Source of the DNA: a virus
DNA length: 54,112 nt
Reading direction: 5' to 3' (one strand)
Virus record (IMG/VR): IMGVR_UViG_3300049008_000030
Coordinates: 1 to 54,112 of that record
Part shown: positions 34,971-42,941 of the stretch, one piece after another
Layout of the letters: every line of letters begins with the position of its first letter
Numbering within the stretch: position 1 is the first letter of the stretch
Position numbers and translations under genes: made by a program
Notes under the pieces: generated by a model
Databases searched by the model: none
The model's input: only the letters and a program-made list of their open reading frames with translations
Told to the model about the DNA's origin: nothing

Positions 34971-36096
34971 TTATTAACTCCTCTAAATATTTTTTATGGG
35001 CTGCTCTACCGATTGCAGTTATTTCTGCTTGGGTAGAGCGGTTAGGTAGTTTTGCTGATACTTCCCATGAGGGGTAGAAGATCTCTGCGGTAGCACTGAT
35101 CTTTACGATGTCATGTCGTATCTCTGGTAAGCCTGTCCAAGACATGCACTCAATAAGATTATTGTTGAACCATTCAATACATTCAGCGTTGTCTGCTACT
35201 GAGAAGTACTGACTGTCATGGATCGCACAGATAGGTAGAATGTCTAGCGCATAGGGAGAACCCCATATACGCCTTTGAAATGCTACTGCTGCTCTGCTAT
35301 TAAGCATCCCATAACTTTGTCCTAAAGCATTACCTGCTGTCCTAGATTCAGCTTTAGCTTCATAGGGTACTGAGCTACTGGTTAAGATTGATTGAGCCAA
35401 GATAGGTGTTCGTAGTCTTAGTCCGAAGGCTAGTTTTACGTAGCCGTTCTTAGTAGCTTCGATTAATTTGGTTTGTACCCACTCATCGGATACCTTATAA
35501 AGCTCGTGGTAGTTTCTTTCTATTTCTAGTGCTTCTAGTTTTTTGAAACCAACATTAGCAATTAAGCCATGATAGGTCCCCCCGTAGGTTAATAAAAAAG
35601 TTGGTGCTTTTGATGCTTGTCTTAGCTTAGGAAATAAATCTGCTATTGAGTTTATGCTTTCAACGGTATCTATGATTCCAGCTAGTTGATCCCTAAAGTA
35701 AGCAAACGCTCTTAGGCTGTGACCATCATAGCCATCGGTATACACCTTTAGTTTGTTAGGGTCTTTCGTAGTAAGAGCAGATATCTTATCTTCCAAGGAA
35801 TCAAAATCTGCTCCTATCATTACTCTACCTTTGGGGGACTTGAAGCATGACTTTATTAACTTGCCATAGGTAGATCCACTAGGTAAGTTAGTTAAATTGG
35901 GATTAGAGCTAGATTGCCTACCCGATTTCGTTCCTGTTATATTGAAGTTACCATGAAGATAGTAATTACCATCTTCCTTTAGTACGCTATTCTCTTTGAG
36001 GGCTTTAATGAATGTACCGAGTATCTTAGCTGCCTCTGCATATTTAATGAGTGCTTTAAGTACTCTAGCTGCTTGTATGGCTTCATCTCTGGTCAT
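34963..36096 (-). CDS. Family A DNA polymerase, C-terminal polymerase piece
   Basis: A 377-residue piece holding the polymerase domain: template/primer motif TGTKSGRQSSSNPNLTNLPS (about 54-73), motif A MIGADFDSLEDKISAL (D97, E102), motif B RQASKAPTFLLTYGG (K163, Y171), motif C CAIHDSQYF (H293, D294). The Glu after the motif C Asp is replaced by Ser. It has its own SD (GAGGAA) and start, so it may be made as a separate subunit; together with the 517-residue N-terminal piece it equals a complete N4 gp39-type polymerase. The pieces are separated by 230 bp containing an inverted-repeat element. Confidence 0.87.
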   Translation of the reverse strand: MTRDEAIQAARVLKALIKYAEAAKILGTFIKALKENSVLKEDGNYYLHGNFNITGTKSGRQSSSNPNLTNLPSGSTYGKLIKSCFKSPKGRVMIGADFDSLEDKISALTTKDPNKLKVYTDGYDGHSLRAFAYFRDQLAGIIDTVESINSIADLFPKLRQASKAPTFLLTYGGTYHGLIANVGFKKLEALEIERNYHELYKVSDEWVQTKLIEATKNGYVKLAFGLRLRTPILAQSILTSSSVPYEAKAESRTAGNALGQSYGMLNSRAAVAFQRRIWGSPYALDILPICAIHDSQYFSVADNAECIEWFNNNLIECMSWTGLPEIRHDIVKISATAEIFYPSWEVSAKLPNRSTQAEITAIGRAAHKKYLEELINE

Positions 36097-36129
36097 GTGT
36101 ATAGTTCCTCATAATTATTCTCCTCATCT

Positions 36130-36320
36130 GTTAGGTTGCACATTGAAAACATCTGGTTACTGTCCCATTAGACGCACCGCGCGATACGTTTAAAGTCGAT
36201 TTTCTATTCCGCTTTTGAGTGCTGCAAGACTCTCAAAACATTAGCTTTTTGGCAGTGCTTGCAACTCCCCAAAAAGCACGGTCAATTTCCTTCGCAAATG
36301 TTTTCAATGTGCAACCTAAC
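36130..36320 (-). mobile_element. 191-bp element with perfect 23-bp inverted ends between DNA polymerase halves
   Basis: The ends 36130-36152 and 36298-36320 are perfect inverted repeats (GTTAGGTTGCACATTG outermost). A TCATC direct repeat flanks it, offset by one base. Inside are two stem-loops: TTTTGAG...CTCAAAA (36213-36238, 12-nt loop) and GCTTTTTGG...CCAAAAAGC (36244-36277, 16-nt loop). Their loops hold complementary TGCAAG and CTTGCA. No ORF. Candidates: a MITE-like insertion, a structured RNA, or an atypical intron. Group I core elements were not found. Confidence 0.6.
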
Positions 36321-36326
36321 TCATCA

Positions 36327-37880
36327 TTAAACTAGATTCTCTTCAGAAATATTAAATTCCGACATTAGATACACTAGATGCTTTTTTAGTGTTTTACCTC
36401 CGGTAGCTGGCGCACCTGAGTCAGTTGAATCAATGACAGGTAGTTTCCATTGGTCATGCAAGAGTCCTTGCAAGTTTGGATTACTGTTTGGGTTAAATAC
36501 TATATCGGCAAAGTCTTCTAGTGGCTTTACCTTTACTTTTAAGAGTAGATTTTTCTTAATCATCTCCTCCTTTTGTAATTGTAGGGAATAGTCTTGGATT
36601 ACTTTACTCTGCGATAGTACAGCTAGATGCTCTGCTTGGATCTGGGTTAGTTGTTGTTCTGCTTTCAGAACTTGAGCCATGTCGATAGGCATACCACAAA
36701 GTTCTTCCTGCATAATCACTTTAACGCCGGGTAGCATTAGTTGGTTGTATATTCTGTCCTGTTGATCGTTGATCATTACGGGTAGGTTCTTATTGAATAC
36801 GAACCATGTTGCAAGACAATCCAGTAGGTTATATCTCAAGAGTTTATCTTTAGGTATTCTACGAATATCCTTAATCTCTTCTTGAGCATAGTTACCTGTG
36901 AACTCTTGGCTATTCTCTTTTAAGCCTAGCACGTTACCTGCACAACTATTGGTAGCCAGATAGGTAATGATCTGGGTGCAATGCACATCTTTAGTCATTA
37001 CTCTTATGCCTTCAATCATGCCTGCTGTATCCAGCATGCTCTCCATGAATAACTCATAGGTAAGTATCTTGGCATCATAAGTAATTTTGTGATAGATGAG
37101 AGTACCTTCATAGCTTAGAAAGAACTTTTTCAGTAAATCTTTTACTTTTTGGTTATCTTGTTGATGACCGTACCAACCATCTACAGGTGGGTGCTTATTC
37201 TCTGTGTAGTCAACACCGAAGGCAATTCCTTCATGCTGATTCCAAGCAAAGGCTATAGAGCCTATACCTGCCTTATTAAAATCCAAGCTGAAAGCTTCGA
37301 TGTCACAAGTGAGGGCAGGGTATTGGTGCAGACTATCTAACGCTAAACGTATATCGTCCAATGTATCAGGGTAATTTTCATACTTGATAATGTTAGATCC
37401 TGGTTCAGAGTAAGTTCCTGTCCTCTCTGATCCAAGTACATCAATAGCGGTAGTGATGCTACTGAGCTTGGTTGGATCGTAATAGAGTGCTTGGTAGTTC
37501 AGGGTGATGGTTGCAGACATACCTTCAAAGCCTTTGTAGGTACATTCTGTTAAGTAACCAAACATCGGTGCTGCTTTCTTTGAGCCAGTCAGTACCTTGA
37601 AGTACTCAGCATCAGCTACCAGTAAATATTTTACACCTAGCTGTTGTGTAGCCTTAGCTAATGAGTCTAGGTAAGCTTTCGCTTGTTTAACTGTTACCTT
37701 GGCTTTACCACCGTAATCTAAAGAGAAGGCAATAATATCTGTTTCTAAATAGCCTTTGTCTATTAGTGGTTCTACATAATATTGCCATAGTTTTTCTTTG
37801 TTTAGTGCTGATGCCTTAATTAGTACAGCTATTTTATAGCTATACTGTTGAGGTGGTTGATGAAACACTAGATGGAACAT
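36327..37880 (-). CDS. Family A DNA polymerase, N-terminal exonuclease piece
   Basis: A 517-residue piece with a 3'-5' exonuclease: Exo I PALTCDIEAFSLDF (Asp-x-Glu, about 193-200), Exo II LIYHKITYDAKIL (about 255-267), Exo III YNLLDCLATWF (Tyr-x3-Asp, about 350). The remaining C-terminal 150 residues are the start of the thumb, ending with GAPATGGKTLKKHL, which in other polymerases leads straight into the helix that begins the downstream piece. It ends naturally at TAA just before the inverted-repeat element. Confidence 0.87.
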   Translation of the reverse strand: MFHLVFHQPPQQYSYKIAVLIKASALNKEKLWQYYVEPLIDKGYLETDIIAFSLDYGGKAKVTVKQAKAYLDSLAKATQQLGVKYLLVADAEYFKVLTGSKKAAPMFGYLTECTYKGFEGMSATITLNYQALYYDPTKLSSITTAIDVLGSERTGTYSEPGSNIIKYENYPDTLDDIRLALDSLHQYPALTCDIEAFSLDFNKAGIGSIAFAWNQHEGIAFGVDYTENKHPPVDGWYGHQQDNQKVKDLLKKFFLSYEGTLIYHKITYDAKILTYELFMESMLDTAGMIEGIRVMTKDVHCTQIITYLATNSCAGNVLGLKENSQEFTGNYAQEEIKDIRRIPKDKLLRYNLLDCLATWFVFNKNLPVMINDQQDRIYNQLMLPGVKVIMQEELCGMPIDMAQVLKAEQQLTQIQAEHLAVLSQSKVIQDYSLQLQKEEMIKKNLLLKVKVKPLEDFADIVFNPNSNPNLQGLLHDQWKLPVIDSTDSGAPATGGKTLKKHLVYLMSEFNISEENLV

Positions 37881-37896
37881 GGTCTGTACCTCTTTG

Positions 37897-38262
37897 TTAG
37901 TGCGTTTTAGTTAGTGCTTGTTCCTTCTCTAATCTATCGGCAACCAGTTTCGTGTAGCCAATAATGTCATGCCAGCTATCGTGGTAATCGGGATCACCAT
38001 TGAGGATGCGTCCTATCTTATGTGCAACCATCTCTAACGCCTCACGTTGATCATCGGCTAAAGTTAACCAGTTGTTGCTGGTAATCATTGCTGTTTTAAT
38101 GCCTTGAGTTATCGCTGCATGGCTTGTAAAGTTACCATATCTATTGCCACGTTCTGCTAGTGTATGGTCTATATCAGTTGTTTTTATGTCATTTTTCATA
38201 TTAGGCATTGTCAATAAGTTTATTGGGGGAAAGAGCATATCTGGCCACTTTAGGTAAGCCAT
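37897..38262 (-). CDS. DUF6378-type phage protein
   Basis: A 121-residue protein with an Ala-Glu-Arg-Gly-Asn-Arg-Tyr-Gly-Asn-Phe segment (about residues 35-45) and a later DDQREALEMVAHKIGRILNG then HDSWHDIIGY segment, as in DUF6378 proteins of phages. These resemble nucleotide-metabolism/MazG-like all-alpha proteins but lack a proven activity. The start overlaps the preceding stop (TAATG); a later Met (20) is possible. Confidence 0.7.
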   Translation of the reverse strand: MAYLKWPDMLFPPINLLTMPNMKNDIKTTDIDHTLAERGNRYGNFTSHAAITQGIKTAMITSNNWLTLADDQREALEMVAHKIGRILNGDPDYHDSWHDIIGYTKLVADRLEKEQALTKTH

Positions 38263-38615
38263 TAGGATATGAGCATCTCAAGTATTTGTTGTTCCTTAAT
38301 GCTGATAATAACTTTCTCAGTTAAAACCATACTTTTCCTTACTAGGTCTGATGGTTCGTAGTAACCTAGATCAGCAAAGGTGTAGCCTAAGCCTGTAGCG
38401 ATGTCTTTTAGTTGTTCTGGGAGTAGATAAATAATATCTTCATCAGAACTACAAGCATTTAGTAAGTTACGTAGATCACTTAATAAACGCATCTTTATTT
38501 CAAATAGAGTATCTATGGCTTCTTGGTTAGTGGTTGTCTCACTTAATTTATCAGCATTAAAAAATAGGCTACCTATTAAAGCGGATAGCAGGTTAGACTT
38601 CAGTGTTGCATTCAT
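38262..38615 (-). CDS. Hypothetical helical protein (117 residues)
   Basis: A mostly alpha-helical protein (MNATLKSNLLSALIGSLFFN start) with SD AAGGGG upstream; coupled to the DUF6378 gene by TAATG. No known family. Confidence 0.6.
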   Translation of the reverse strand: MNATLKSNLLSALIGSLFFNADKLSETTTNQEAIDTLFEIKMRLLSDLRNLLNACSSDEDIIYLLPEQLKDIATGLGYTFADLGYYEPSDLVRKSMVLTEKVIISIKEQQILEMLIS

Positions 38616-38640
38616 TTAGGCATCCCCTTATTAGTTACAA

Positions 38641-38660
38641 GAGATGCCGTAGGCATTCTC
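38641..38660 (-). terminator. Stem-loop after dUTPase gene
   Basis: ATGCC / TAC / GGCAT with an outer GAG/CTC stem and one bulge; 3-nt loop. It lies just after the dUTPase stop. There is no strong T-run, so it could be a weak terminator or a hairpin promoter of the type used by N4 vRNAP. Confidence 0.4.
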
Positions 38661-38662
38661 TG

Positions 38663-39139
38663 TTAGTGTGTTCCTGAGTGTCCGAAGCCACCACGCCCGT
38701 TATCTACAAAGTTATCTACAAGCTCAAACTCTGCTTTGATAACAGGTAGGAAAACCATTTGAGCAATACGATCACCTAACTCAATTTTGAAGGGTTCGCC
38801 TGTTTGGTTTCTGTTCCAGCAAGATATGAATATTTGCTGTTGGTAGTCTGAATCTATTAGCCCTATCAGATTACCTAAGACGATTCCGTTCTTATGACCT
38901 AAGCCAGAACGAGGTAGTAAGGTTGCTGCCATTGTGTCAGGCATATTTATAGCAATACCTGTTGGAATTATCATTGTCTCGCCAGGATAAATCTCGGTGT
39001 AGACCCGGTTACTTTCAAACATGGCTCTAAGATCAATTCCTGCTGCGCCTACTGTTGCATAATCAGGTAGTGGAAACATACCTTTTGCTGTTGTGTTACT
39101 CAGGCGTTGGTCTAAGATTTGTAGCTGTACTCTATTCAT
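38663..39139 (-). CDS. dut: dUTP diphosphatase
   Basis: A 158-residue trimeric-type dUTPase from the internal ATG ([10 protein letters not shown]); the longer frame to 39235 runs through the terminator at 39155. All five motifs are visible: [38 protein letters not shown] and the C-terminal GRGGFGHSG arm. It hydrolyses dUTP to dUMP for ThyX and keeps uracil out of phage DNA. No strong SD is seen before the ATG; the leader has the TCCGTATAAAA motif. Confidence 0.93.
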   Translation of the reverse strand: MNRVQLQILDQRLSNTTAKGMFPLPDYATVGAAGIDLRAMFESNRVYTEIYPGETMIIPTGIAINMPDTMAATLLPRSGLGHKNGIVLGNLIGLIDSDYQQQIFISCWNRNQTGEPFKIELGDRIAQMVFLPVIKAEFELVDNFVDNGRGGFGHSGTH

Positions 39140-39154
39140 GGGGATATCCGTATA

Positions 39155-39182
39155 AAAAAGTCCCCTAGAGTTATCTAGGGGA
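39155..39182 (-). terminator. Rho-independent terminator after the reductase genes
   Basis: TCCCCTAGA / GTTA / TCTAGGGGA, a perfect 9-bp stem, is followed on the minus strand by ACTTTTTT. It separates nrdJ transcription from the dUTPase gene, which probably has its own start site. Confidence 0.85.
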
Positions 39183-39212
39183 TAGGGAGGCGTATGAGCT
39201 ACGCTAAAATAA

Positions 39213-39848
39213 TTAAGAACATTTACTATCACCACAGTTTAAGCAGGTATTACAACCATCTAAGATGACTACAGCTTTCGTACTGCAAGACTTGCATACC
39301 TGAGCATGGTCAGGGAACATATTAGGTTCAATGACTGTACCCTTAACTTTCTTACTGTTAATAGGCACAATGCTAGAAGCACCACTTTGTAGCGTATTTA
39401 AGAATATGCCAATAACGCAGCCTATCTCTTCTACGATTGATTTATAGTATTTACCTTTACCAGTTTCATGGCTTTTACCCCAGTAACCTTCAGTGTCGTA
39501 AACGGCTTTAAATTCTTCAACAATAAAGCTAACATCGTTACCTTTTCTAAACACTGCTGAGAGCGTTAACGCCATAGCATCCATCCACATTTTATGTTCT
39601 GGATTTTTGGTATTGAAGAATATTTCTCTAGGATAGAGTATGCCATCAATACATTGCGCATTTAGCGTGATGTATAAGGCATGTTTACTGTTTGCTGGTT
39701 TTAACTTAAAAGTTCTACCTATCAATATTGCTTCTCTTTCTATGAACTCGTTCATAGCAATGCTTTGTACAACTGGTTCGTTTGCTGCCGCTGTTCCCAG
39801 CTTAACACTGACGATCTTTGAGCTTATTTTTACGTTAGAATTTTCCAT
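39213..39848 (-). CDS. nrdJ: Class II ribonucleotide reductase, C-terminal subunit (NrdJb-like)
   Basis: A 211-residue protein from the internal ATG ([10 protein letters not shown]), which has SD AAGGATATT and overlaps the large subunit gene by 14 bp; the longer frame is unlikely. The C-terminus has a zinc-ribbon/thiol tail ([11 protein letters not shown], then [12 protein letters not shown]) that in NrdJ re-reduces the active site. It is normally fused to the catalytic chain; here it is a separate, coupled gene as in some Pseudomonas (nrdJa/nrdJb). Confidence 0.8.
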   Translation of the reverse strand: MENSNVKISSKIVSVKLGTAAANEPVVQSIAMNEFIEREAILIGRTFKLKPANSKHALYITLNAQCIDGILYPREIFFNTKNPEHKMWMDAMALTLSAVFRKGNDVSFIVEEFKAVYDTEGYWGKSHETGKGKYYKSIVEEIGCVIGIFLNTLQSGASSIVPINSKKVKGTVIEPNMFPDHAQVCKSCSTKAVVILDGCNTCLNCGDSKCS

Positions 39849-41877
39849 AATATCCTTCTTTAATACTGTCGAATAGATTAGCAGCTGAATGAGTATCTCC
39901 GTCATAGTCGATAGTGGTATCACCCGCTACTGTTACTTCTTCGCCTGATTCTAGTACGAAAGTGTACTGAGTACTCTTTAGGTCTTCTTCTTTAACTAAG
40001 ACTCCTTGGAATACTTCAGGGTTGAAGCGGAAGGTCGTACAACCTTTAAGTCCCTTAGCAATAGCGTAATCATAAATGTCTTTGAAATCCTCGTAAGGCA
40101 TATCAGTTGGGACATTAATGGTTTTACTGATTGAGCTATCAATCCAGTATTGAGCAGCAGATTGAATATCAATATGGTGCTTTGGGTCGATCTCATCAGC
40201 ACCTTTAAAGTAATCAGGTAATGAACCAGGATTACTAGGATGAGCCGAAGGATCAAATAGATGTCTGTATAGTAGTAGCTCATAAGAAACTACTTCAAGG
40301 ACCTGTTTAGTACTCTTGCCTGCCTTAATCACATTCCTCATGTATGAGTGTGCAAAGCTAGGCTCAATACCATTACTGGCATTGTTACCTACGGATAAAG
40401 CCAATGTGCCTGTAGGAGCAATAGAGCTGTGATGCGTAAAGCGACAACCATGCTTAATAAACTCTTGCTTTAATTCTGGAGCCTCTTTCAGTATTCTTTG
40501 AATATGTACGCTTCTGGTAAACAGCACTGCACAAGGTATTGTAGTACCATCCGCATCCTTAAATTCTTCAGAGAATATAGGTGCTGCACCTTTTTCTTTG
40601 GCTAACTCTATTCCTGTTCTCCAGCCTTCAATCGCCAAAGTCTTGGTGATCTTATCTGTGAGGGCTACTGACTCAGGACTACCGTATACCATACCTAGCA
40701 TGGTCATAGCGGAGCCTAGACCCAGATAACCCATACCATGTCTACGTTTGCGTAGAATCTCATTGCGCTGTGCTTCCAGTGGTAGGTTATTCATATCTAC
40801 TACGTTATCGAGCATACGGGTAAATATGCTTACGACAGCACTAAACAGTTGAAAGTCAAAGGTAGCAGCATCAGTGAAAGGTTCACTAACAAATTTGGTT
40901 AAGTTGATAGATCCTAGTAGACAAGCACCGTTTGGGGGTAATGGCTGTTCACCGCATGGGTTGGTAGCACGGATGTCTTCACAGAAGTACAATGGATTTT
41001 CTTTATTGATTTTATCTATCAATAGAAATCCTGGCTCTGAGAAGGTGTAGGTAGACTGCATGATAATATCCCACAGTTCTACTGCCGGCATTGAGCCATA
41101 GATCTTACAGGCTACTTCACCCGCTTTATTTTTAAGGTAGTTAGTTAGATCACCAGGGAACTTTCTATAGACATACTCTTCTCTAGCATCGAAAGTTTTT
41201 CTTGTTACTGGGAAAGAGAATACCCATTCGGTATTGTTCTTTACTGCTTCAAGGAATTTATCGGTAATTAATAGAGAGATATTAAATTGTCGTAGCTTAC
41301 TGTCTTCTCGCTTGGCTTTAATGACATTTAATACATCTGGATGCTCCAGATCAAAGGTAGCCATCTGTGCGCCTCTACGTCCTCCTGCTGAGGCAATGGT
41401 AAAGCACATCTTATCGAATACATCCATAAATGGTATGGCTCCGGTAGTGGTAGCACCAACACCAGAAACCATTGCTCCGTTAGGTCTAATGGTACTAAAT
41501 TCGTAACCAATACCACAACCAGCTGAGAGAGTAATACCTGCATCACGTACACTTCCAAAGATGCCTTCAATAGAATCTTCTATGGTATCTGATACGGTAC
41601 AGTTAATTGAGGATGCACCGGGTTTATGTTCTTCAGCACCTAGATTAGATAAGGATCTACCTGCTGGAATAGCACCTACTCTTAATGCCCAAAGGAATTG
41701 GTTTTCCCAGTAGGCCTGACCGTTTTCAGTGCTGGCTAAGGCTTTAGCTACACGTTTGTAAGTATCATCTACAGTTAGATCAATCTTAACTCCTTCTTTA
41801 GTTTTTAGTTGATACTTGGTTTCCCAAGTGTCCAGCGAACCTAGTTGTAAGGGTAGTACTGTTTTTTGTTTACTCAT
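39835..41877 (-). CDS. nrdJ: Adenosylcobalamin-dependent ribonucleotide reductase, catalytic subunit (class II)
   Basis: A 680-residue chain. Active-site landmarks: INCTVSDTIEDS (first redox Cys, about 90), the ATNPCGEQPLPPNGACLLGS finger loop carrying the thiyl-radical Cys and the catalytic Asn/Glu (about 309-330), and the AGCGIGYEF stretch. It reduces ribonucleotides to deoxyribonucleotides using B12, working aerobically or anaerobically. The C-terminal redox tail is in the adjacent overlapping gene. Strong family match. Confidence 0.92.
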   Translation of the reverse strand: MSKQKTVLPLQLGSLDTWETKYQLKTKEGVKIDLTVDDTYKRVAKALASTENGQAYWENQFLWALRVGAIPAGRSLSNLGAEEHKPGASSINCTVSDTIEDSIEGIFGSVRDAGITLSAGCGIGYEFSTIRPNGAMVSGVGATTTGAIPFMDVFDKMCFTIASAGGRRGAQMATFDLEHPDVLNVIKAKREDSKLRQFNISLLITDKFLEAVKNNTEWVFSFPVTRKTFDAREEYVYRKFPGDLTNYLKNKAGEVACKIYGSMPAVELWDIIMQSTYTFSEPGFLLIDKINKENPLYFCEDIRATNPCGEQPLPPNGACLLGSINLTKFVSEPFTDAATFDFQLFSAVVSIFTRMLDNVVDMNNLPLEAQRNEILRKRRHGMGYLGLGSAMTMLGMVYGSPESVALTDKITKTLAIEGWRTGIELAKEKGAAPIFSEEFKDADGTTIPCAVLFTRSVHIQRILKEAPELKQEFIKHGCRFTHHSSIAPTGTLALSVGNNASNGIEPSFAHSYMRNVIKAGKSTKQVLEVVSYELLLYRHLFDPSAHPSNPGSLPDYFKGADEIDPKHHIDIQSAAQYWIDSSISKTINVPTDMPYEDFKDIYDYAIAKGLKGCTTFRFNPEVFQGVLVKEEDLKSTQYTFVLESGEEVTVAGDTTIDYDGDTHSAANLFDSIKEGYYGKF

Positions 41878-41965
41878 TGAGTAGTTTACCTGTGGTGGTT
41901 GGGGAGTCTAGCCATTAAACTGAGTGGCTAAGTAGTATATAGGCATTGGCTTACAAAGTTTAATT

Positions 41966-42196
41966 TTATTTTGTTGTTGCTTCTATTAAAGCAGCAAGTA
42001 TTGACGATTCTAAATCGCTAATGAATCCTGCTAATTCTGGTTCTAGGTAGCCCTCAAATGGTTCCCAGACAATTATTTCCAACTCATCTATCCAATCTTC
42101 ACCTGCATTTCTGTATTCCTCTGCGCTAACTTCATCACTAAGGAAATGCCCAAGGGCAGTCTCTAGTGCTATATCTTCTAAGGTTCTTTTAGTCAT
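41966..42196 (-). CDS. Hypothetical 76-residue acidic protein
   Basis: A strongly acidic small protein (MTKRTLEDIALETALGHFLS start) with many Glu/Asp and no recognised domain. It lies upstream of the reductase genes with 88 bp between; the gap holds no ORF. Confidence 0.55.
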   Translation of the reverse strand: MTKRTLEDIALETALGHFLSDEVSAEEYRNAGEDWIDELEIIVWEPFEGYLEPELAGFISDLESSILAALIEATTK

Positions 42197-42292
42197 GTGT
42201 ATTCTCTATTAAAATAATTATGGTATCCGTTAGGAATTAGCTGTTATACTAGCCCTGTAGTAAATTTCATTAATATAACTAAGGAAAATATC

Positions 42293-42358
42293 ATGGCTAT
42301 GGCTCCTAAAGGCAAAGGCGGTAGTGGTAAAGGTAAGGGCGGCGGTAAAGGTTGTTAA
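42293..42358 (+). CDS. 21-residue Lys/Gly-rich basic peptide on the opposite strand
   Basis: MAMAPKGKGGSGKGKGGGKG then Cys. A strong SD (AAGGAAAAT) at the right distance and an own terminator (42376) support a real gene. It is the only + strand gene in the minus-strand region 23.3-54.1 kb. Upstream is a TATACT box at 42245. The sequence resembles histone-tail-like or nucleic-acid-binding peptides; the terminal Cys may dimerise. Confidence 0.6.
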   Translation: MAMAPKGKGGSGKGKGGGKGC

Positions 42359-42375
42359 TTAACCTTTAAGTATAA

Positions 42376-42402
42376 AAAAAGGGAGCATATAGCTCCCTTT
42401 TT
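42376..42402. terminator. Bidirectional rho-independent terminator
   Basis: AAAAAGGGAGC / ATATA / GCTCCCTTTTT is an 11-bp stem with T-runs on both strands. It ends the + strand peptide transcript and the minus-strand integrase-module transcript (119-residue gene). Confidence 0.85.
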
Positions 42403-42426
42403 ATTGTTTGGTTAAATTTACTTAGT

Positions 42427-42786
42427 CTAGGGTAATTCAGCGTCAATCATTTTATCAATGAGTAATAAATTTTTAGCGTTTGCGTATTCAACCTCATGTC
42501 GCATAGCTTTAAGTGCAAGTATTTTTGTGGAGAATTGCTTTTTTCCTCCTTGTGATGCTGATGAATTTTTACTGTATATTCCGCTACCGTTTCTGCAATA
42601 GCCCGACCATGATTCACTAACTAGCATTGAATATCTATTAAAACTCCAACCCTGTACTATTTTGTCGTATTCAGTTGGTGGTAGCAAATCAGGTTCAATA
42701 GGGCTTGTCCACCTAAGTGCGGTCAAGGTTTCAGCTTTTAATATAAGCTTATCGAACTCAGCACGTTCTTTTTTAGTCATTGCCAT
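42427..42786 (-). CDS. Hypothetical 119-residue protein
   Basis: Starts MAMTKKERAEFDKLILKAET; central Ser/Gly-rich region (YCRNGSGIYSKNSSASQGGK) resembling a nucleic-acid contact loop, with helical ends. Coupled (TAATG) to the 51-residue gene. Function unknown. Confidence 0.6.
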   Translation of the reverse strand: MAMTKKERAEFDKLILKAETLTALRWTSPIEPDLLPPTEYDKIVQGWSFNRYSMLVSESWSGYCRNGSGIYSKNSSASQGGKKQFSTKILALKAMRHEVEYANAKNLLLIDKMIDAELP

Positions 42787-42941
42787 TATTTATCCTTATT
42801 CAGTCTTTCATAAATCCAGCGACAATCTTCATGTGAAATACTGAAGCCGTGTTTTTTACATACCTCTATTACTTCTTCAATAAAAGAATCTATTGCAGGT
42901 ACTTCTATATGTTTTTGTTTTTTTCCACTCCAGCGTTTCAT
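42786..42941 (-). CDS. Small conserved phage protein (HGFSISHED family)
   Basis: A 51-residue protein starting MKRWSGKKQKHIEVPAIDSF, with EEVIEVCKKHGFSISHED in the middle. The Cys-x-Lys-His-Gly-Phe-Ser-Ile-Ser-His-Glu-Asp pattern recurs in small phage proteins of unknown function. Overlaps the integrase gene by 4 bp (ATGA), so it is translated with it. Confidence 0.65.
   Translation of the reverse strand: MKRWSGKKQKHIEVPAIDSFIEEVIEVCKKHGFSISHEDCRWIYERLNKDK

Noticed and set aside
36130-36320. Inverted-repeat element as an integron attC site
   Set aside because: The GTTAGGT/ACCTAAC ends recall attC boxes, but the perfect 23-bp arms, length and lack of an integron integrase or cassettes do not fit.
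36097-36330. Gap between DNA polymerase pieces as a group I intron
   Set aside because: The Q, R and S signatures seen in the other two introns are absent, and no P1 with a U-G at a plausible cut was found.
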